Origin: Clostridium_I sp047718555
GTDB taxonomy: Bacteria; Bacillota; Clostridia; Clostridiales; Clostridiaceae
Direction of reading: 5' to 3'
Length of the DNA: 64,000 bases
NCBI RefSeq assembly: GCF_047718555.1
Contig: NZ_JBDNRK010000001.1
Span: 62,001 to 126,000, forward strand
Position 1 is the stretch's first letter. Each line of letters starts with the position of its first letter. Position numbers and translations under genes: made by a program. Below are positions 16,811 to 26,253 of the stretch, in pieces. The notes beneath the pieces are model-generated. The model searched no databases and was not told where the DNA came from. It saw only the letters and a program-made list of their open reading frames with translations.

Positions 16811-16867
16811 GTATATAACTAGATATGATATAAGACAAAAATTATTATAATTAATAGGAGTGAAACT

Positions 16868-19471
16868 ATGAAGATTAAAGGAAAATATTTATCAAAAAGA
16901 TTACTTATGATTGTATTTGCACTTTCAATAGTCTTTTCACCTGCTTATTTTGCTCAGCCGACTTTTGCAGATGATGTTTTTCCGGTGGATGCATTTCATC
17001 CGACACCTGATAGACCTCTTGACAAAAACAATCTACAAAAACCTATGTCGGTGCAAAGTGTTGAGAAGTTAGATAATGGTGTAAAGCTTAATTTGGGACA
17101 ACAGGAAGCTTATATACGTATGCTTACATCTGATATGTCCAAGGTATCTATTTTAAACAAAGGCGATAAAGAATATACCTCTGTGGGAATTGCTAAAACG
17201 GATTGGCCTGCTCCGAAATTCAAAGTAAAAGAAGACGATAATAATATCACTATTAAAACTTATAGTTTAACAGTAGATATTAAGAAAAGTCCATTTGGAA
17301 TCAAATATTTGGATAAAGACGGTAACATAATAAATGAGGATGGAGATCAAGGGGTAGGATATGAAAATGGCAAGCCTTATGTATTCAAGAAAACTGATAA
17401 AAACGAAAACTTTTATGGTTTAGGTGAGAAATCAGACGGATTAAATAAACGTGGGAAGATGGAAGCATTGTGGCATCAGGATCCATTTCCATATGAGTCG
17501 GAATATATGTACCAAGATGTTCCATTCTTTATTGGCTTGAAAAACAATAAAGCCTATGGTATTTTATTTGATAATACTTATCGTTCTTATTATAACATGG
17601 CGAAAGACAGTGATGATTATTATTATTTCTATGCCGATGGTGGAAAACTAACCTACTATTTCTTTAATGGGCCACAGGTTAAAGACGTGGTTAATCGCTA
17701 TACAGATTTAACAGGAAAGATCAATCTTCCCCCAGAATGGGCTTTGGGATTACAACAATCAAGTTGGTCATATAATCAGAATGACGAGGAAGAAGTAGCT
17801 AAAACATACCGCGAAAAGAAAATTCCAGCAGATGCGATAGTTTTTGATATCGGATATATGGACCAATCTAAAGCTTTTACATGGGGATCTAACGTTCCTG
17901 ACCCTAAAAAGTTGAGTGAAACGTTAAAAAGTTTGAATTTCAAACAAGTTAATATATTTGATCCGGCTATTAGGGCCTTACCAGGTTACAATGTTTATGA
18001 TTCTGGCACCAAGGAAGATCTGTGGGTTAAAAATCCCGACGGCAGTACTTTTCTTGGTAAACTTTGGCCTTGGGATCCGGCTGCTCCGCCATCATCCGTT
18101 TACCCTAACTTCTTGAAAACATCAACTCGTGATTGGTGGTCAATGCAGTATAAACCTATGTTTGATACCGGTGTAGATGGTATTTGGAACGATGTTAACG
18201 AACCAGTTAATTTTATACCAGAAGACCACTGGACACTGCCATTGGATGCTGTCTTTGTAGATGACAACGGCGTAAAACATACCCATGAAGAGATTCACAA
18301 CATCTATCCGCATCTTGAGGAGCAAGCGTCTTACAATGCATTTAAACTTCTGAAACCTAATGTCCGTCCTTTTGTATTATCACGTTCAGGGTTTACAGGA
18401 ACACAGCGTTATGCCGCAACTTGGACCGGCGATAATCACAGCACTTGGGCGCATCTCAAAATGTCAATAGCGATGAACTCTAATATTGGACTATCTGGCG
18501 CACCGTTTGTAGGAAATGACATCGGCGGCTTTACGAAAAATAAACAATTGGGTGAAATATGTACTCCAGAATTGTTTGCACGCTGGATTGAGGCTGGTGC
18601 GTTCCTACCGTTCGCTCGCGATCATTACAATAATGATGGTGATAGCCCTTCGGTGAAGGAAAACATTAATAGACAAGAACCTTGGCAATTTGGTAAGCAA
18701 GTGGAGGATATTAGTCGTAACTATATTAATATGAGATATGAGCTGATGCCTTATCTACAAAATGCCTTCAAGCAAGCACATGATACCGGAAATCTGATTC
18801 AGCAGCCCCTTGTGTTCCAATTCCAGAATGATCCTAACACATATAATAATGAAGACCAATTTATGTTTGGTGATTCTCTTATGATTGCACCGGTGGTGAC
18901 TCAGGGAGCAACTTCCCGTAGCGTGTACTTACCAGCTGGAGTAAAATGGGTAGATTACTGGACTGGTGAAGAGTATGAAGGTGGACAAACTATTACAAAG
19001 CAAGCTGATCTTGGAACTCTTCCAATTTACGTGAAAAAAGGCTCCATTATTCCACGTAGAGAAGTTCAACAGTATGCTGGCGAAAAACCGCTGACGAATT
19101 TGACACTGGACACGTACCTTGATAATAAAGCATCTTACAGCTACTATCAAGATGATGGAAGTTCTGAAAATTATACGAGAGGTCAATTTAATGTGACTGA
19201 TTTCAATATTGAGAAGAAAGGTAATCATATTGAGTTTGAGCAGAACAAAAAAACTCAAAACTATAAATCTGACATTCAGTCATATACGCTGAAACTTAAT
19301 AAGTCAGTGGAGCCAAAAAAAGTACAGGCAGCTAACAATAAATATGAAAAAGTGGGAAGCTTAGATGAACTGAATAATAAAGAAAGTGGCTACTATTTTG
19401 ATAACAATGCCAAAATTCTTTATGTGAAAGTACCGGTAAATGAGAATCACAAAGTAGTAATCCAACAATAA
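16868..19471 (+). CDS. Secreted GH31 alpha-glucosidase / alpha-xylosidase family enzyme
   Basis: Exported glycoside hydrolase, 867 aa. The signal peptide is clear: KGKYLSKRLLMIVFALSIVF and cleavage after PTFA, before DD. The GH31 catalytic barrel holds nucleophile D442 in GIWNDVNEP and acid/base D522 in WTGDNHSTW; PFVGNDIGGF follows. No cell-wall anchor is seen at the C-terminus. It should release glucose or short oligosaccharides outside the cell for the neighbouring importers. Three LacI-type operators lie upstream and a terminator downstream. Codon use differs from neighbours: many CGT/CGC arginines and GGC, ACC, GTC codons, suggesting recent transfer. Exact linkage specificity is unknown. 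Confidence 0.88.
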   Translation: MKIKGKYLSKRLLMIVFALSIVFSPAYFAQPTFADDVFPVDAFHPTPDRPLDKNNLQKPMSVQSVEKLDNGVKLNLGQQEAYIRMLTSDMSKVSILNKGDKEYTSVGIAKTDWPAPKFKVKEDDNNITIKTYSLTVDIKKSPFGIKYLDKDGNIINEDGDQGVGYENGKPYVFKKTDKNENFYGLGEKSDGLNKRGKMEALWHQDPFPYESEYMYQDVPFFIGLKNNKAYGILFDNTYRSYYNMAKDSDDYYYFYADGGKLTYYFFNGPQVKDVVNRYTDLTGKINLPPEWALGLQQSSWSYNQNDEEEVAKTYREKKIPADAIVFDIGYMDQSKAFTWGSNVPDPKKLSETLKSLNFKQVNIFDPAIRALPGYNVYDSGTKEDLWVKNPDGSTFLGKLWPWDPAAPPSSVYPNFLKTSTRDWWSMQYKPMFDTGVDGIWNDVNEPVNFIPEDHWTLPLDAVFVDDNGVKHTHEEIHNIYPHLEEQASYNAFKLLKPNVRPFVLSRSGFTGTQRYAATWTGDNHSTWAHLKMSIAMNSNIGLSGAPFVGNDIGGFTKNKQLGEICTPELFARWIEAGAFLPFARDHYNNDGDSPSVKENINRQEPWQFGKQVEDISRNYINMRYELMPYLQNAFKQAHDTGNLIQQPLVFQFQNDPNTYNNEDQFMFGDSLMIAPVVTQGATSRSVYLPAGVKWVDYWTGEEYEGGQTITKQADLGTLPIYVKKGSIIPRREVQQYAGEKPLTNLTLDTYLDNKASYSYYQDDGSSENYTRGQFNVTDFNIEKKGNHIEFEQNKKTQNYKSDIQSYTLKLNKSVEPKKVQAANNKYEKVGSLDELNNKESGYYFDNNAKILYVKVPVNENHKVVIQQ

Positions 19472-19550
19472 GGAATATATATAAGAATTTGGTCATAGAA
19501 ACTGAAACGCCTGTAAATTATATAGTTAACCCTCTATAAATTATATAATG

Positions 19551-19605
19551 AAAGTACACAATTATTGCAAAGTAAAAATGCATGAAATTGTGTGCTTTTT
19601 TTCTT
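19551..19605 (+). terminator. Terminator after the secreted GH31 gene
   Basis: AAGTACACAATT pairs with AAATTGTGTGCTT across a 23-nt loop, followed by TTTTTTTCTTT. It is a good intrinsic terminator. Confidence 0.75.
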
Positions 19606-19712
19606 TGGACTAAGATGTATAATTTTATCATTAAAAGCAGGTATAGAGTATAAAACGTGTTAAAGGGTTAAATACAAAATAGTATTGTATACAAAATAAA
19701 AAATTAAAACAG

Positions 19713-19787
19713 CAATATTTGAGAATAAGTGAGCAATTCCTAGGTAGTAATTAAAATATTAATAGTATAAAATTATATATGTAAGTT
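19713..19787 (+). promoter_or_regulatory. Duplicated upstream block, copy 1
   Basis: A 27-bp sequence at 19713-19739 (begins CAATATTTGAGAATAAG) is identical to 22391-22417. Similarity continues through GTAATTAAAA to TTATATATGTAA. This copy lies 75-150 bp before the cytoplasmic GH31 gene; the other lies upstream of the oxidoreductase gene. It is likely a shared promoter or regulator site. The rest of 19606-19861 holds no gene. Confidence 0.6.
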
Positions 19788-19861
19788 TCATATGAGTATA
19801 AGCTATAACTAAGTAAAATTCATTGATTAATAGTCTATAGCTGCTAAATTGGGGTGAGAAA

Positions 19862-22258
19862 ATGTTTGGTAAAATAATAGGATTTGAAAAAGTAGACAAT
19901 AAGATTCATATTGAGTTTGAAAACCAAAATGTTATTGTGGAGATAATTTCAGCTTCTGTAATAAATTTCTTTTCTCCACTAAAGAGAGAACAGAGATTAT
20001 CTAAAGCAGTAGAAGATCTAAAAGTTCAGCAATGCAATTTCTCAGTAGATAGTAAAAAAGACAAAATAACTATTGCTACAGATAAGTTAAACGTAAACAT
20101 ATTTGATGATTTCAAGGTGGATATTTATGATCATAACTGGAATATACTTTGTGAGGATTATAGAGGAGAGAGAAAACCTTTTGTAAGAAGAGGTGTTGAT
20201 GGCGGATGGGCTGTAGCAGCAGAAGAAGGCCATGAACTTAAAGATGGTGATAATAAATTAAAGGTACAAGTACTTAAAAAGATGGAAGATGATATGTATT
20301 TTTACGGCTTTGGGGAAAAAACAGGGCATTTGAATAAAAAAGGATATCACTATAAGATGTGGAATACAGATGATCCTAAGCCACATGTGGAAAGCTTTGA
20401 AGCATTATATAAATCAATTCCATTTTTTATTGGCTTAAAAGAAAAACAAGCTTTTGGTATTTTCTTTGACAATACTTTTGAGTCTCATTTTGATATTGGA
20501 AAAGAAAATAGCAACTATTACTATTTTGGAGCTGTAGATGGAAATTTAGATTATTATTTTATATATGGTCCCTCAACGAAAGAAGTATTAAATAGATATA
20601 CTGATTTGACGGGAAGAACACCACTGCCTCAGCTGTGGACACTTGGATATCAGCAGTGCAGATGGGCTTATGTACCAGAGCAAAGGCTTATGGAAATTGC
20701 AAAAGAGTTTAGAAACAGAGATATTCCCTGTGATGCACTATATTTAGATATTGATTATATGGATGGATATAGAGTATTTACCTGGGATAAGAATAAATTT
20801 CCAAATCCTAAGGAAACCTTATCTGAATTAAAGCAGAATGGATTTAAAGTTGTAACAATTATAGATCCTGGTGTTAAAAAAGATAAAGGCTATGAAATTT
20901 ATGATGAAGGCATTAAAAATGAGTATTTTGCTACAGATAAGGATAGTATTCCCTATGTAAATAAAGTATGGCCAGGAGATGCTCTTTATCCTGATTTTCC
21001 AAATGAAAAAGTGAGAAATTGGTGGGCGGAAAATCAAAAGATCATGATGGATTGTGGAGTTTCTGGTATATGGAATGATATGAATGAACCCGCAAGCTTT
21101 AATGGACCACTTCCGGATGATGTAGTGTTTAATAATGATGGAATTATTACAGATCATAGAGAAATGCACAATGTTTTTGGACATTATATGTCAAAGGCAA
21201 CCTATGAGGGAATCAAGAAATATACTAATAAAAGACCTTTTGTAATAACCAGGGCATGCTATGCAGGCACACAAAAATATTCTACAGTGTGGACTGGAGA
21301 TAATCAAAGCCTTTGGGAGCATTTGCGTATGTCTCTTCCAATGCTTATGAATCTAGGACTAAGTGGAATAACTTTTTGTGGTACAGATGTAGGCGGATTT
21401 GGATTTGATTGTACTGCAGAGCTTCTATCAAGATGGGTACAGGTGGGATGCTTTACTCCATTATTTAGAAATCATTCCTCTATTATGACAAGAGATCAGG
21501 AACCTTGGGCTTTTGATAAGCAAACAGAGGATATTAATAGAAAATATATTAAACTTAGATATAAATTGATTCCTTATATTTATGATACCCTATGGAAGCA
21601 AAAAAGCAGCGGACTTCCTGTAATTAGGCCCTTAATGCTTCATTACCAGGAAGATGAAAATACTTATGAAATAAATGATGAATTCCTGTGTGGTGAAAAT
21701 ATTCTTGTAGCTCCAGTTGTAGAGCAGGGAAAGACAGCCAGAATGGTATATTTACCAAAGGGAAATAATTGGGTGGATTACTGGACAAAGGAAGTTTTTC
21801 AAGGTGGGAAATATATTGTTAAGGAAGCTCCTTTAGATTTATGCCCTATATATATAAAACAGGGAACAATTATACCTAATTATCCTGTACAGAATTATAT
21901 AGGAGAAAAGAAAATAGAAGAACTTACTTTAGATATATATCCAGCAGCTAATGATACGGAAATTAAGTATGTACATTACCAGGATGATGGAGAAAGCTTT
22001 GAATATAGAAAGGGAGTTTACAATCTATATGAGTTTTTAATAAAACGCAGTGATGACTTAAACGGCATGACAATTAGAATAAATAAAGCTTATAGAGCCT
22101 ATAGAGATAATTATCATAGATTTAAGTTTAAAATAAATAATATTAAACCTATAGAGATCTTGGCAAATGGTAAGGCGATTGAATTTAAAATAGTTGAAGG
22201 AACAGCGGAGTTTGTAGTGGGAAGTGAAACAGAAATTTATATTAAAAAGGCAGAATAA
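19862..22258 (+). CDS. Cytoplasmic GH31 alpha-glucosidase
   Basis: Intracellular GH31 enzyme, 798 aa, no signal peptide. An N-terminal galactose-mutarotase-like domain is followed by FYGFGEKTGHLNKKG, the barrel with nucleophile D406 in GIWNDMNEP, acid/base D480 in WTGDNQSLW, and a C-terminal beta domain (YLPKGNNWVDYW). GGGGTGAG precedes the ATG. Codon use matches the host, unlike the secreted GH31 before it. It probably hydrolyses imported alpha-glucosides. It has its own upstream block shared with the next gene rather than the ATGAAACATGTTTCAT operator, so its control is different. Confidence 0.9.
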   Translation: MFGKIIGFEKVDNKIHIEFENQNVIVEIISASVINFFSPLKREQRLSKAVEDLKVQQCNFSVDSKKDKITIATDKLNVNIFDDFKVDIYDHNWNILCEDYRGERKPFVRRGVDGGWAVAAEEGHELKDGDNKLKVQVLKKMEDDMYFYGFGEKTGHLNKKGYHYKMWNTDDPKPHVESFEALYKSIPFFIGLKEKQAFGIFFDNTFESHFDIGKENSNYYYFGAVDGNLDYYFIYGPSTKEVLNRYTDLTGRTPLPQLWTLGYQQCRWAYVPEQRLMEIAKEFRNRDIPCDALYLDIDYMDGYRVFTWDKNKFPNPKETLSELKQNGFKVVTIIDPGVKKDKGYEIYDEGIKNEYFATDKDSIPYVNKVWPGDALYPDFPNEKVRNWWAENQKIMMDCGVSGIWNDMNEPASFNGPLPDDVVFNNDGIITDHREMHNVFGHYMSKATYEGIKKYTNKRPFVITRACYAGTQKYSTVWTGDNQSLWEHLRMSLPMLMNLGLSGITFCGTDVGGFGFDCTAELLSRWVQVGCFTPLFRNHSSIMTRDQEPWAFDKQTEDINRKYIKLRYKLIPYIYDTLWKQKSSGLPVIRPLMLHYQEDENTYEINDEFLCGENILVAPVVEQGKTARMVYLPKGNNWVDYWTKEVFQGGKYIVKEAPLDLCPIYIKQGTIIPNYPVQNYIGEKKIEELTLDIYPAANDTEIKYVHYQDDGESFEYRKGVYNLYEFLIKRSDDLNGMTIRINKAYRAYRDNYHRFKFKINNIKPIEILANGKAIEFKIVEGTAEFVVGSETEIYIKKAE

Positions 22259-22331
22259 AAATTTCTTCTAATTTCATTTACAAGCCATATACAGCAGTAA
22301 TTACAGTGAAAAGCTGAAAATTAATAATTTT

Positions 22332-22369
22332 AAGCGGCATTGAAGTTTTTGCAATGCCGCTTTTATTCG
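22332..22369 (+). terminator. Strong terminator after cytoplasmic GH31
   Basis: Perfect stem AAGCGGCATTG / CAATGCCGCTT with an 8-nt loop, followed by TTATT. It is unusually GC-rich for the region. Confidence 0.8.
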
Positions 22370-22390
22370 TTTTTAGATAGTTGAAAATAA

Positions 22391-22471
22391 CAATATTTGA
22401 GAATAAGTGAGCAATTCATGAGGAGTAATTAAAAAATTTCTATTATATAATTATATATGTAAACGTTAATG
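22391..22471 (+). promoter_or_regulatory. Duplicated upstream block, copy 2, ending in a cre-like motif
   Basis: The 27 bp at 22391-22417 are identical to 19713-19739, with continued similarity to TTATATATGTAA. Here the block runs into TGTAAACGTTAATG (22458-22471), a partial match to a catabolite-responsive element. It lies about 200 bp upstream of the oxidoreductase gene; the rest of 22472-22662 shows no gene. Confidence 0.55.
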
Positions 22472-22662
22472 ATAAATTAAAGTTTTAAAGCTTTTGATTT
22501 TTATAGGATTTATTCATGTATTAGCATATGAAAATAAATGGCAAGTTAAAGATAGTATACGATTGACTAGTTATTTATTTTTTAGATACATCAAATAGGG
22601 AAAGGAAGTGAAAAACTGATTTTTAGTTTTAAACTTAGTGGAATTAAAAGTCAGGAAATACT

Positions 22663-23763
22663 ATGGGGAATATAAGTAAGGAACAAAAACTAAAAATTGG
22701 AATTATAGGCTGTGGAGGCATTGCAAATGGTAAGCATATGCCAAGTCTAGCAAAGATATCACAGGCTGAAATGGTGGCGTTTTGTGATATTAAAAAAGAA
22801 AAAGCGGAAAAAGCAGCAAAAGAGTTTGGTACAGAAGGTGCTAAAGTTTATGAAGATTATAAGGAACTGTTAAAGGATAAAAGTATTGATGTTATTCATG
22901 TATGTACACCTAACAGATCTCATAGTTTTATAACTGTGGATGCACTGGAGGCTGGAAAGCATGTAATGTGCGAGAAGCCAATGGCAAAAACTACAGAAGA
23001 GGCAAAAAAGATGCTTGAGGCTGCAAAGTATACAGGTAAGAAGCTTACTATAGGCTATCAAAATCGTTTTAGAGGAGATTCAAAATACCTTCATGGGGTT
23101 TGTGAAAATGGGGAATTAGGAGAAATATATTATGCAAAGGCACATGCCATAAGAAGGAGGGCAGTTCCAACTTGGGGGGTGTTTCTCAATGAATTTGAAC
23201 AGGGTGGAGGCCCATTGATAGATATAGGAACTCATGCCCTTGATTTAACCTTATGGATGATGGATAACTATAAACCTAAATATGTAGTGGGTAATATATA
23301 TCATAAGCTTGGAAATAAAGAGAATGCAGCAAATGCATGGGGTCCCTGGGATCCTGATAAATTTACCGTAGAGGATTCAGCCTTTGGATTCATAACTATG
23401 GAAAATGGAGCAACTATAGTTCTAGAATCCAGTTGGGCAATAAACAGCCTGGATGTTGGAGAGGCTCAAACATCTCTTTGTGGAACAGAAGGCGGAGCAG
23501 ATATGGCAGATGGTCTTAGAATAAATGGAGAGAAGTTCAGCAGATTGTATGAAACAAAGGTTGATCTAAATGCAGGGGGAGTTGCATTCTATGATGGTGA
23601 TTCAGAAGATCCTGCGGAACTGGAGGCAAGGCAGTGGGTTCAATGTATTTTAGAAAATAAAGAGCCTGTAGTAAAACCAGAACAGGCATTGGTAGTTACT
23701 CAAATACTGGAAGCAATATACGAATCAGCTAAAAGGGGAGAACCAATTTACCTGAATAATTAA
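22663..23763 (+). CDS. Gfo/Idh/MocA-family NAD(P)-dependent oxidoreductase
   Basis: Cytoplasmic dehydrogenase, 366 aa. The Rossmann motif GIIGCGGIANGKHMPSL is at residues 13-30. CEKPMAKTTEEAKKML follows, with the family lysine of EKP. GGPLIDIGTHALDLTLWMM carries the catalytic-region aspartate and histidine. The C-terminal alpha/beta domain is complete. Enzymes of this family oxidise sugars, inositols or sugar derivatives at a secondary hydroxyl; the substrate here is unknown. It is probably co-expressed with the isomerase at 23900, with an isomerase remnant between them. The start ATG at 22663 has only a weak upstream site (CAGGAA). Confidence 0.9.
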   Translation: MGNISKEQKLKIGIIGCGGIANGKHMPSLAKISQAEMVAFCDIKKEKAEKAAKEFGTEGAKVYEDYKELLKDKSIDVIHVCTPNRSHSFITVDALEAGKHVMCEKPMAKTTEEAKKMLEAAKYTGKKLTIGYQNRFRGDSKYLHGVCENGELGEIYYAKAHAIRRRAVPTWGVFLNEFEQGGGPLIDIGTHALDLTLWMMDNYKPKYVVGNIYHKLGNKENAANAWGPWDPDKFTVEDSAFGFITMENGATIVLESSWAINSLDVGEAQTSLCGTEGGADMADGLRINGEKFSRLYETKVDLNAGGVAFYDGDSEDPAELEARQWVQCILENKEPVVKPEQALVVTQILEAIYESAKRGEPIYLNN

Positions 23764-23802
23764 AAATAAATAAAGGAATCAGATAAACAAAGGATAAAAT
23801 GA

Positions 23803-23898
23803 CTTGTAGTTGAGCAGGAGTATTTTACTAGAGATTCTCTTGAAAGTTTAAAGATAGGTTATGAAAATTTAAAAAAATTAATAGGGGAAGTGTTTTAA
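23803..23898 (+). pseudogene. 3' remnant of a sugar-phosphate isomerase/epimerase gene
   Basis: Directly after a TGA, an open stretch without a start codon reads LVVEQEYFTRDSLESLKIGY and continues through NLKKLIGEVF to TAA at 23896-23898. This is the C-terminal strand and helix of TIM-barrel isomerases of the IolE/AP-endonuclease-2 family (VEQE followed by a helix ending in NLKKL). Only the last 31 codons remain, ending 1 bp before the ATG of the intact isomerase. It suggests a tandem pair in which the first copy was deleted. Confidence 0.65.
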
Positions 23899-23899
23899 T

Positions 23900-24823
23900 A
23901 TGTATATAGGTTTATTAACGGTAAGTCTTGGAAGTATACCACTTAAGGAGAAAGCAAAATGGGCAAGTGAACAGGGATTTAAGTCACTGGAAGTTGCCAG
24001 CTGGCCGGCATCTAACAGTAGAGACTATTCAAGCTGCGACATAGACGTAGATAATTTTACTGAAAAGGAAGCTGAGGAAATCAAGGAATATTTTAAAGAA
24101 TATGCGCTGACAATCTCTTCACTAGCTTACTATGATAACAATTTAGATCATGACATAAATAAAAGAACTAAGATAAATAATCATTTCAAAAAATGTGTTG
24201 ATGCTGCAGTGCTGCTTGAAGTTCCAGCAGTGGGAACTTTTATTGGAAGGAATATAGATAAGACTATAGAGGAGAACCTTGATGAGTTTCAGGTAGTGTT
24301 TAGTGATTTAGTTAAGTACGCTGAGGATAGGGGAATAAAGGTAATAATTGAAAACTGCGCAATGCCTGGCTGGCAAATTAAAGGAATACCAGGAACCATA
24401 TCTTATTCACCTGAACTTTGGAGAGAAATTTTCAAGAGAGTTCCAAATGAGAACTTCGGTTTAAATTATGATCCGTCTCATCTGCATTCAATGCTTATGG
24501 ATTATATAAGTCCCATTAAAGAATTCAAAGATAGAATATTCCATACTCATGCAAAGGATGCTGAAGTGTTTGAAGACAGATTAAAAGCATATGGGATGTA
24601 TAATAAGCAGCTAAATCTCAGCTTTGAGGATTCTGGCTACTGGAGATATAGAATGCCAGGTCTTGGACAGATTGATTGGAAAAGTTTTATAAATGAATTA
24701 AGAGAAATAGGTTACGATGATGTTATAAGTATTGAACACGAAGATCCACTTTATGAGGGCAGTGAAGAAAAGGTAAAAGAAGGGTTATCCTTGGGAATAG
24801 AGTATCTTAAGAAATTAGTGTAG
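23900..24823 (+). CDS. Sugar-phosphate isomerase/epimerase family (TIM barrel)
   Basis: Cytoplasmic protein of the AP-endonuclease-2/xylose-isomerase-like TIM-barrel family, 307 aa. Metal-binding motifs are visible: IENCAMPGW, NYDPSHLHSM, FHTHAKDAE and ISIEHEDPLYEG. GGGGAAGTG precedes the ATG. It lies downstream of a Gfo/Idh/MocA oxidoreductase, a common pairing in which the dehydrogenase makes a keto-sugar and the isomerase acts on it. The substrate is unknown. Confidence 0.85.
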   Translation: MYIGLLTVSLGSIPLKEKAKWASEQGFKSLEVASWPASNSRDYSSCDIDVDNFTEKEAEEIKEYFKEYALTISSLAYYDNNLDHDINKRTKINNHFKKCVDAAVLLEVPAVGTFIGRNIDKTIEENLDEFQVVFSDLVKYAEDRGIKVIIENCAMPGWQIKGIPGTISYSPELWREIFKRVPNENFGLNYDPSHLHSMLMDYISPIKEFKDRIFHTHAKDAEVFEDRLKAYGMYNKQLNLSFEDSGYWRYRMPGLGQIDWKSFINELREIGYDDVISIEHEDPLYEGSEEKVKEGLSLGIEYLKKLV

Positions 24824-24945
24824 CTTAATTGCAATAAAAACTCAAAAAATGATATGCAGCATCTATGAATCTGCCAAAAAAAGAATTAGAATAAAACTGT
24901 AATGTTTTTGTTAAATTAATGAATTTTTTAGGGGGACAGAGACAT

Positions 24946-25794
24946 ATGCAGGGAAGCCTTGAAAAGACTGTATTAGAACCGGATTTTCCTTTTAGATTGT
25001 TTTTCAATGATGGGTATATGAGTACGCCCCATCATTGGCATGAAGATATTGAAATTATATATATTGTAGAAGGCAGCATTAAAGTTGGGGTAGGCAGCCA
25101 TATATATAAACTTAAAGTTGGAGATATACTTATTATAGGTTCAGGAGAAGTACATTATTTCTTCAAGCAAATGGAATTTAGTAAAAGAGCGGTTATACAA
25201 TTTAGAATGTCTATATATGACAATTTTCTTTCTGGGACAAAGGACACAAGGGCTATAAAATTAATGTTTATTAAATCTCAGTACTTTACAAAGGAAAGTG
25301 AAATTCATGCTTTAATGGAAAAACAAATAAGGGAACTTATTGATGAAAACAGTGAAGCTAAAGAAGGTTATAAGCTTATCTTAAAGGCACGATTATATGA
25401 TTTGGCAGGTATATTACTTAGATATATGCCTAAAATTGAGTATTCATTAGAAGAGGAAAGCCGACAAAGAGAGAAATTGCAAAAACTTGACAGAGTATTT
25501 CAGTATGTGGAGAAAAATTATGAAAATCATATTGATCTAGATCAAATTGCAAAAGTATCAGGCTTCAGTAAATATTACTTCACAAGATTTTTTAAAGAGA
25601 ATGCTGGTATGACTTTTTTAGATTATCTCAATAATTTTAGAATAACCAAAGCTGAATGGTATTTAATGGATAGAGAGGACTCTATTATAGAAGTGGCATA
25701 CAAGTCAGGTTTTAATAGTGTTAAAAGCTTTAATCGGGTATTTAAAGATTTAAAGGGCTGTGCACCTATGGAGTACAGAAAGGCTGTAAAATAG
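24946..25794 (+). CDS. AraC-family transcriptional regulator
   Basis: Sugar-type AraC regulator. An N-terminal cupin (TPHHWHEDIEIIYIVEGSIKV, then LKVGDILIIGSGEVHYF) binds the effector. The C-terminal double helix-turn-helix reads DLDQIAKVSGFSKYYFTRFFK and IIEVAYKSGFNSVKSFNRVFK. AGGGGG at 24930-24935 favours ATG 24946 over the ATG at 24919. It follows the oxidoreductase-isomerase pair on the same strand and may regulate them and the cytoplasmic GH31 through the duplicated blocks. This last point is inference. Confidence 0.9.
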   Translation: MQGSLEKTVLEPDFPFRLFFNDGYMSTPHHWHEDIEIIYIVEGSIKVGVGSHIYKLKVGDILIIGSGEVHYFFKQMEFSKRAVIQFRMSIYDNFLSGTKDTRAIKLMFIKSQYFTKESEIHALMEKQIRELIDENSEAKEGYKLILKARLYDLAGILLRYMPKIEYSLEEESRQREKLQKLDRVFQYVEKNYENHIDLDQIAKVSGFSKYYFTRFFKENAGMTFLDYLNNFRITKAEWYLMDREDSIIEVAYKSGFNSVKSFNRVFKDLKGCAPMEYRKAVK

Positions 25795-25803
25795 TATTAT
25801 AGG

Positions 25804-25846
25804 GGCTGTGTCACAATGTATATATGCATTGTGACACAGCTTTTTA
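25804..25846 (+). terminator. Strong terminator after the AraC gene
   Basis: Perfect stem GCTGTGTCACAATG / CATTGTGACACAGC with an 8-nt loop, followed by TTTTTA. It marks the end of the sugar island. Confidence 0.88.
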
Positions 25847-26253
25847 CATATTATATTATTAAGAATATGTAAAAAGCCTGATTTTTAATAATTAAGTGAG
25901 GCAGTTCTCAAATTTAATAAATATTTATTCCTTTTGAGATAGCTGATTTTTCAGTTAATTTTTATTAGTATCCATTAAATTAATGGTATAATTTAGACTA
26001 TAGGCAGTAAATATTTAAAAAAGTATAATAAATATTATAGATAAAAAATAGAAATAAGGCGTATGAAAACAAATAGTAAGTGAAAGATACTGATAGTTAT
26101 CTATTAGAATATGCTTAGAGTATCTAGTTATAAGTGAATGAAACAAATATACCAATAATTCATAGTATATTTATTAAAAGATTATTTAATAATTTGTTGC
26201 AAAAATTAATATGGAGAAATTTCTAAAAAATATGTTTTAGGGGGTATACAGTA
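25847..26253. other. Intergenic region without a recognisable gene
   Basis: AT-rich. TATAAT at 25987-25992 could be a -10 for the YkuK-SNF2 pair, but I see no good -35. TTCTCAAA (from 25916) and TTTTGAGA (from 25933) could form a weak stem. Nothing else is supported. Confidence 0.4.
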
